Shown one piece after another: positions 63,712 to 64,000 of a stretch of 64,000 nucleotides of DNA. The translations under genes were made by a program, and so were the position numbers. How positions within the stretch are numbered: position 1 is the stretch's first letter; each line of letters begins with the position of its first letter. The DNA is from Mesorhizobium sp. CAU 1732 (GTDB lineage: Bacteria; Pseudomonadota; Alphaproteobacteria; Rhizobiales; Rhizobiaceae). The stretch covers positions 3,472,001 through 3,536,000 of the forward strand of contig NZ_JBDQQR010000001.1 of NCBI RefSeq assembly GCF_039888675.1, in the 5' to 3' direction. The notes under the pieces are model-generated. The model was not told where the DNA came from and did not search any database. It saw nothing but the letters and a program-made list of their open reading frames with translations.

Positions 63712-64000
63712 ATGGCAAAGTTTAGCTTTCTGAACACGAGCGGCATGGCGATCACGACAGGGCCTGCCGTGTCCCAGACGATAACCTCGAGCGTCACCGG
63801 AACGGTCACGGATGTCAGCGTATCGCTGAACGGACTGAGCCACACCTTTGGCGACGATCTGGACATGCTGCTGGTCGGGCCGAACGGCACGAACAATCTC
63901 ATGTTCATGTCGGATGTCGGGGGCAGTACGGATTTCGTGGGTGACGTCCTGACGATCACCGATGCCGTCGCCGAGCGCATGCCTGACGGCACAGCCATCG
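63712..64000 (+). CDS. Secreted-protein-like fragment with proprotein convertase P-domain-like sequence (partial)
   Basis: 96 codons to the right edge. After MAKFSFLNTSGMAITTGP, the stretch VSVSLNGLSHTFGDDLDMLLVGPNGTN, then MFMSDVGGSTDF and LTITDAVAERMPDGTAI, matches the beta-rich P-domain-like module of large bacterial adhesins and calcium-binding proteins. No signal peptide, which would fit type I secretion through a C-terminal signal beyond the window. GGAGAG precedes the ATG. The 266 bases before it, after the TetR gene, show no gene I can support. Confidence 0.7.
   Translation, partial: MAKFSFLNTSGMAITTGPAVSQTITSSVTGTVTDVSVSLNGLSHTFGDDLDMLLVGPNGTNNLMFMSDVGGSTDFVGDVLTITDAVAERMPDGTAI

Overview
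The window is GC-rich, densely coding DNA from an alphaproteobacterium, most likely a member of the Hyphomicrobiales (rhizobial/Phyllobacteriaceae-like; genus not determinable here). The evidence is the rhamnose locus in Rhizobium order (rhaK-U-Q-P-T-S-R divergent from rhaD-I), a pha/Mrp antiporter operon with fused PhaA/PhaB, two DUF982 proteins, an HWE-family histidine kinase, a GH144-type beta-1,2-glucanase, and palindromic intergenic repeats of rhizobial style. I saw no rRNA, tRNA, CRISPR array, integrase or transposase.

Layout. 1-3804: siderophore/ferric-chelate ABC operon led by a DUF2218 gene and cut by the left edge. 3906-7188: sugar-acid catabolic operon (mandelate-racemase-type dehydratase, MaoC protein, SDR dehydrogenase, FAH-family hydrolase) with a divergent IclR regulator (7412-8197). 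8240-11087: MaoC protein, class III CoA-transferase and a solute-binding-protein-like protein without signal peptide; divergent from it a TRAP transporter dctPQM (11388-14245). 14290-20581: PotABCD-type ABC transporter co-transcribed with an acyl-CoA ligase and an enoyl-CoA hydratase, divergent TetR. 21492-24949: small basic protein, two DUF982 proteins, PAS-HWE kinase, GH144 glucanase. 24973-35919: complete L-rhamnose locus. 36006-37886: NUDIX hydrolase, a collapsed dctM remnant, a flippase-like membrane protein. 37939-44014: pha/Mrp cation/proton antiporter. 44189-45893: small secreted protein and AI-2E family transporter. 46105-52608: tripartite tricarboxylate transporter tctCBA with its two-component system, in which the sensor kinase is fused to a periplasmic solute-binding protein. 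52740-55855: EamA transporter and UvrD-like helicase. 56006-58792: metzincin-type metallopeptidase plus a small protein repeating its N-terminal domain. 58874-63445: three-subunit molybdenum hydroxylase and divergent TetR. 63712-64000: start of a P-domain-like protein cut by the right edge.

How it works together. Much of the window is a set of uptake-plus-catabolism modules, each with its own divergent regulator (IclR, TetR, DeoR, TetR), as expected for a soil or plant-associated heterotroph. An 18-bp sequence is shared by the upstream regions of the IclR-linked operon and the CoA-transferase operon, so those two (and perhaps the TRAP transporter) may form one regulon.

The most unusual items are the kinase/solute-binding-protein fusion in the tct cluster, the uncharacterised domain shared by the metallopeptidase and its small neighbour, and the signal-less solute-binding protein in the CoA-transferase operon. 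Functions come from motif recognition by eye; no database search was run.
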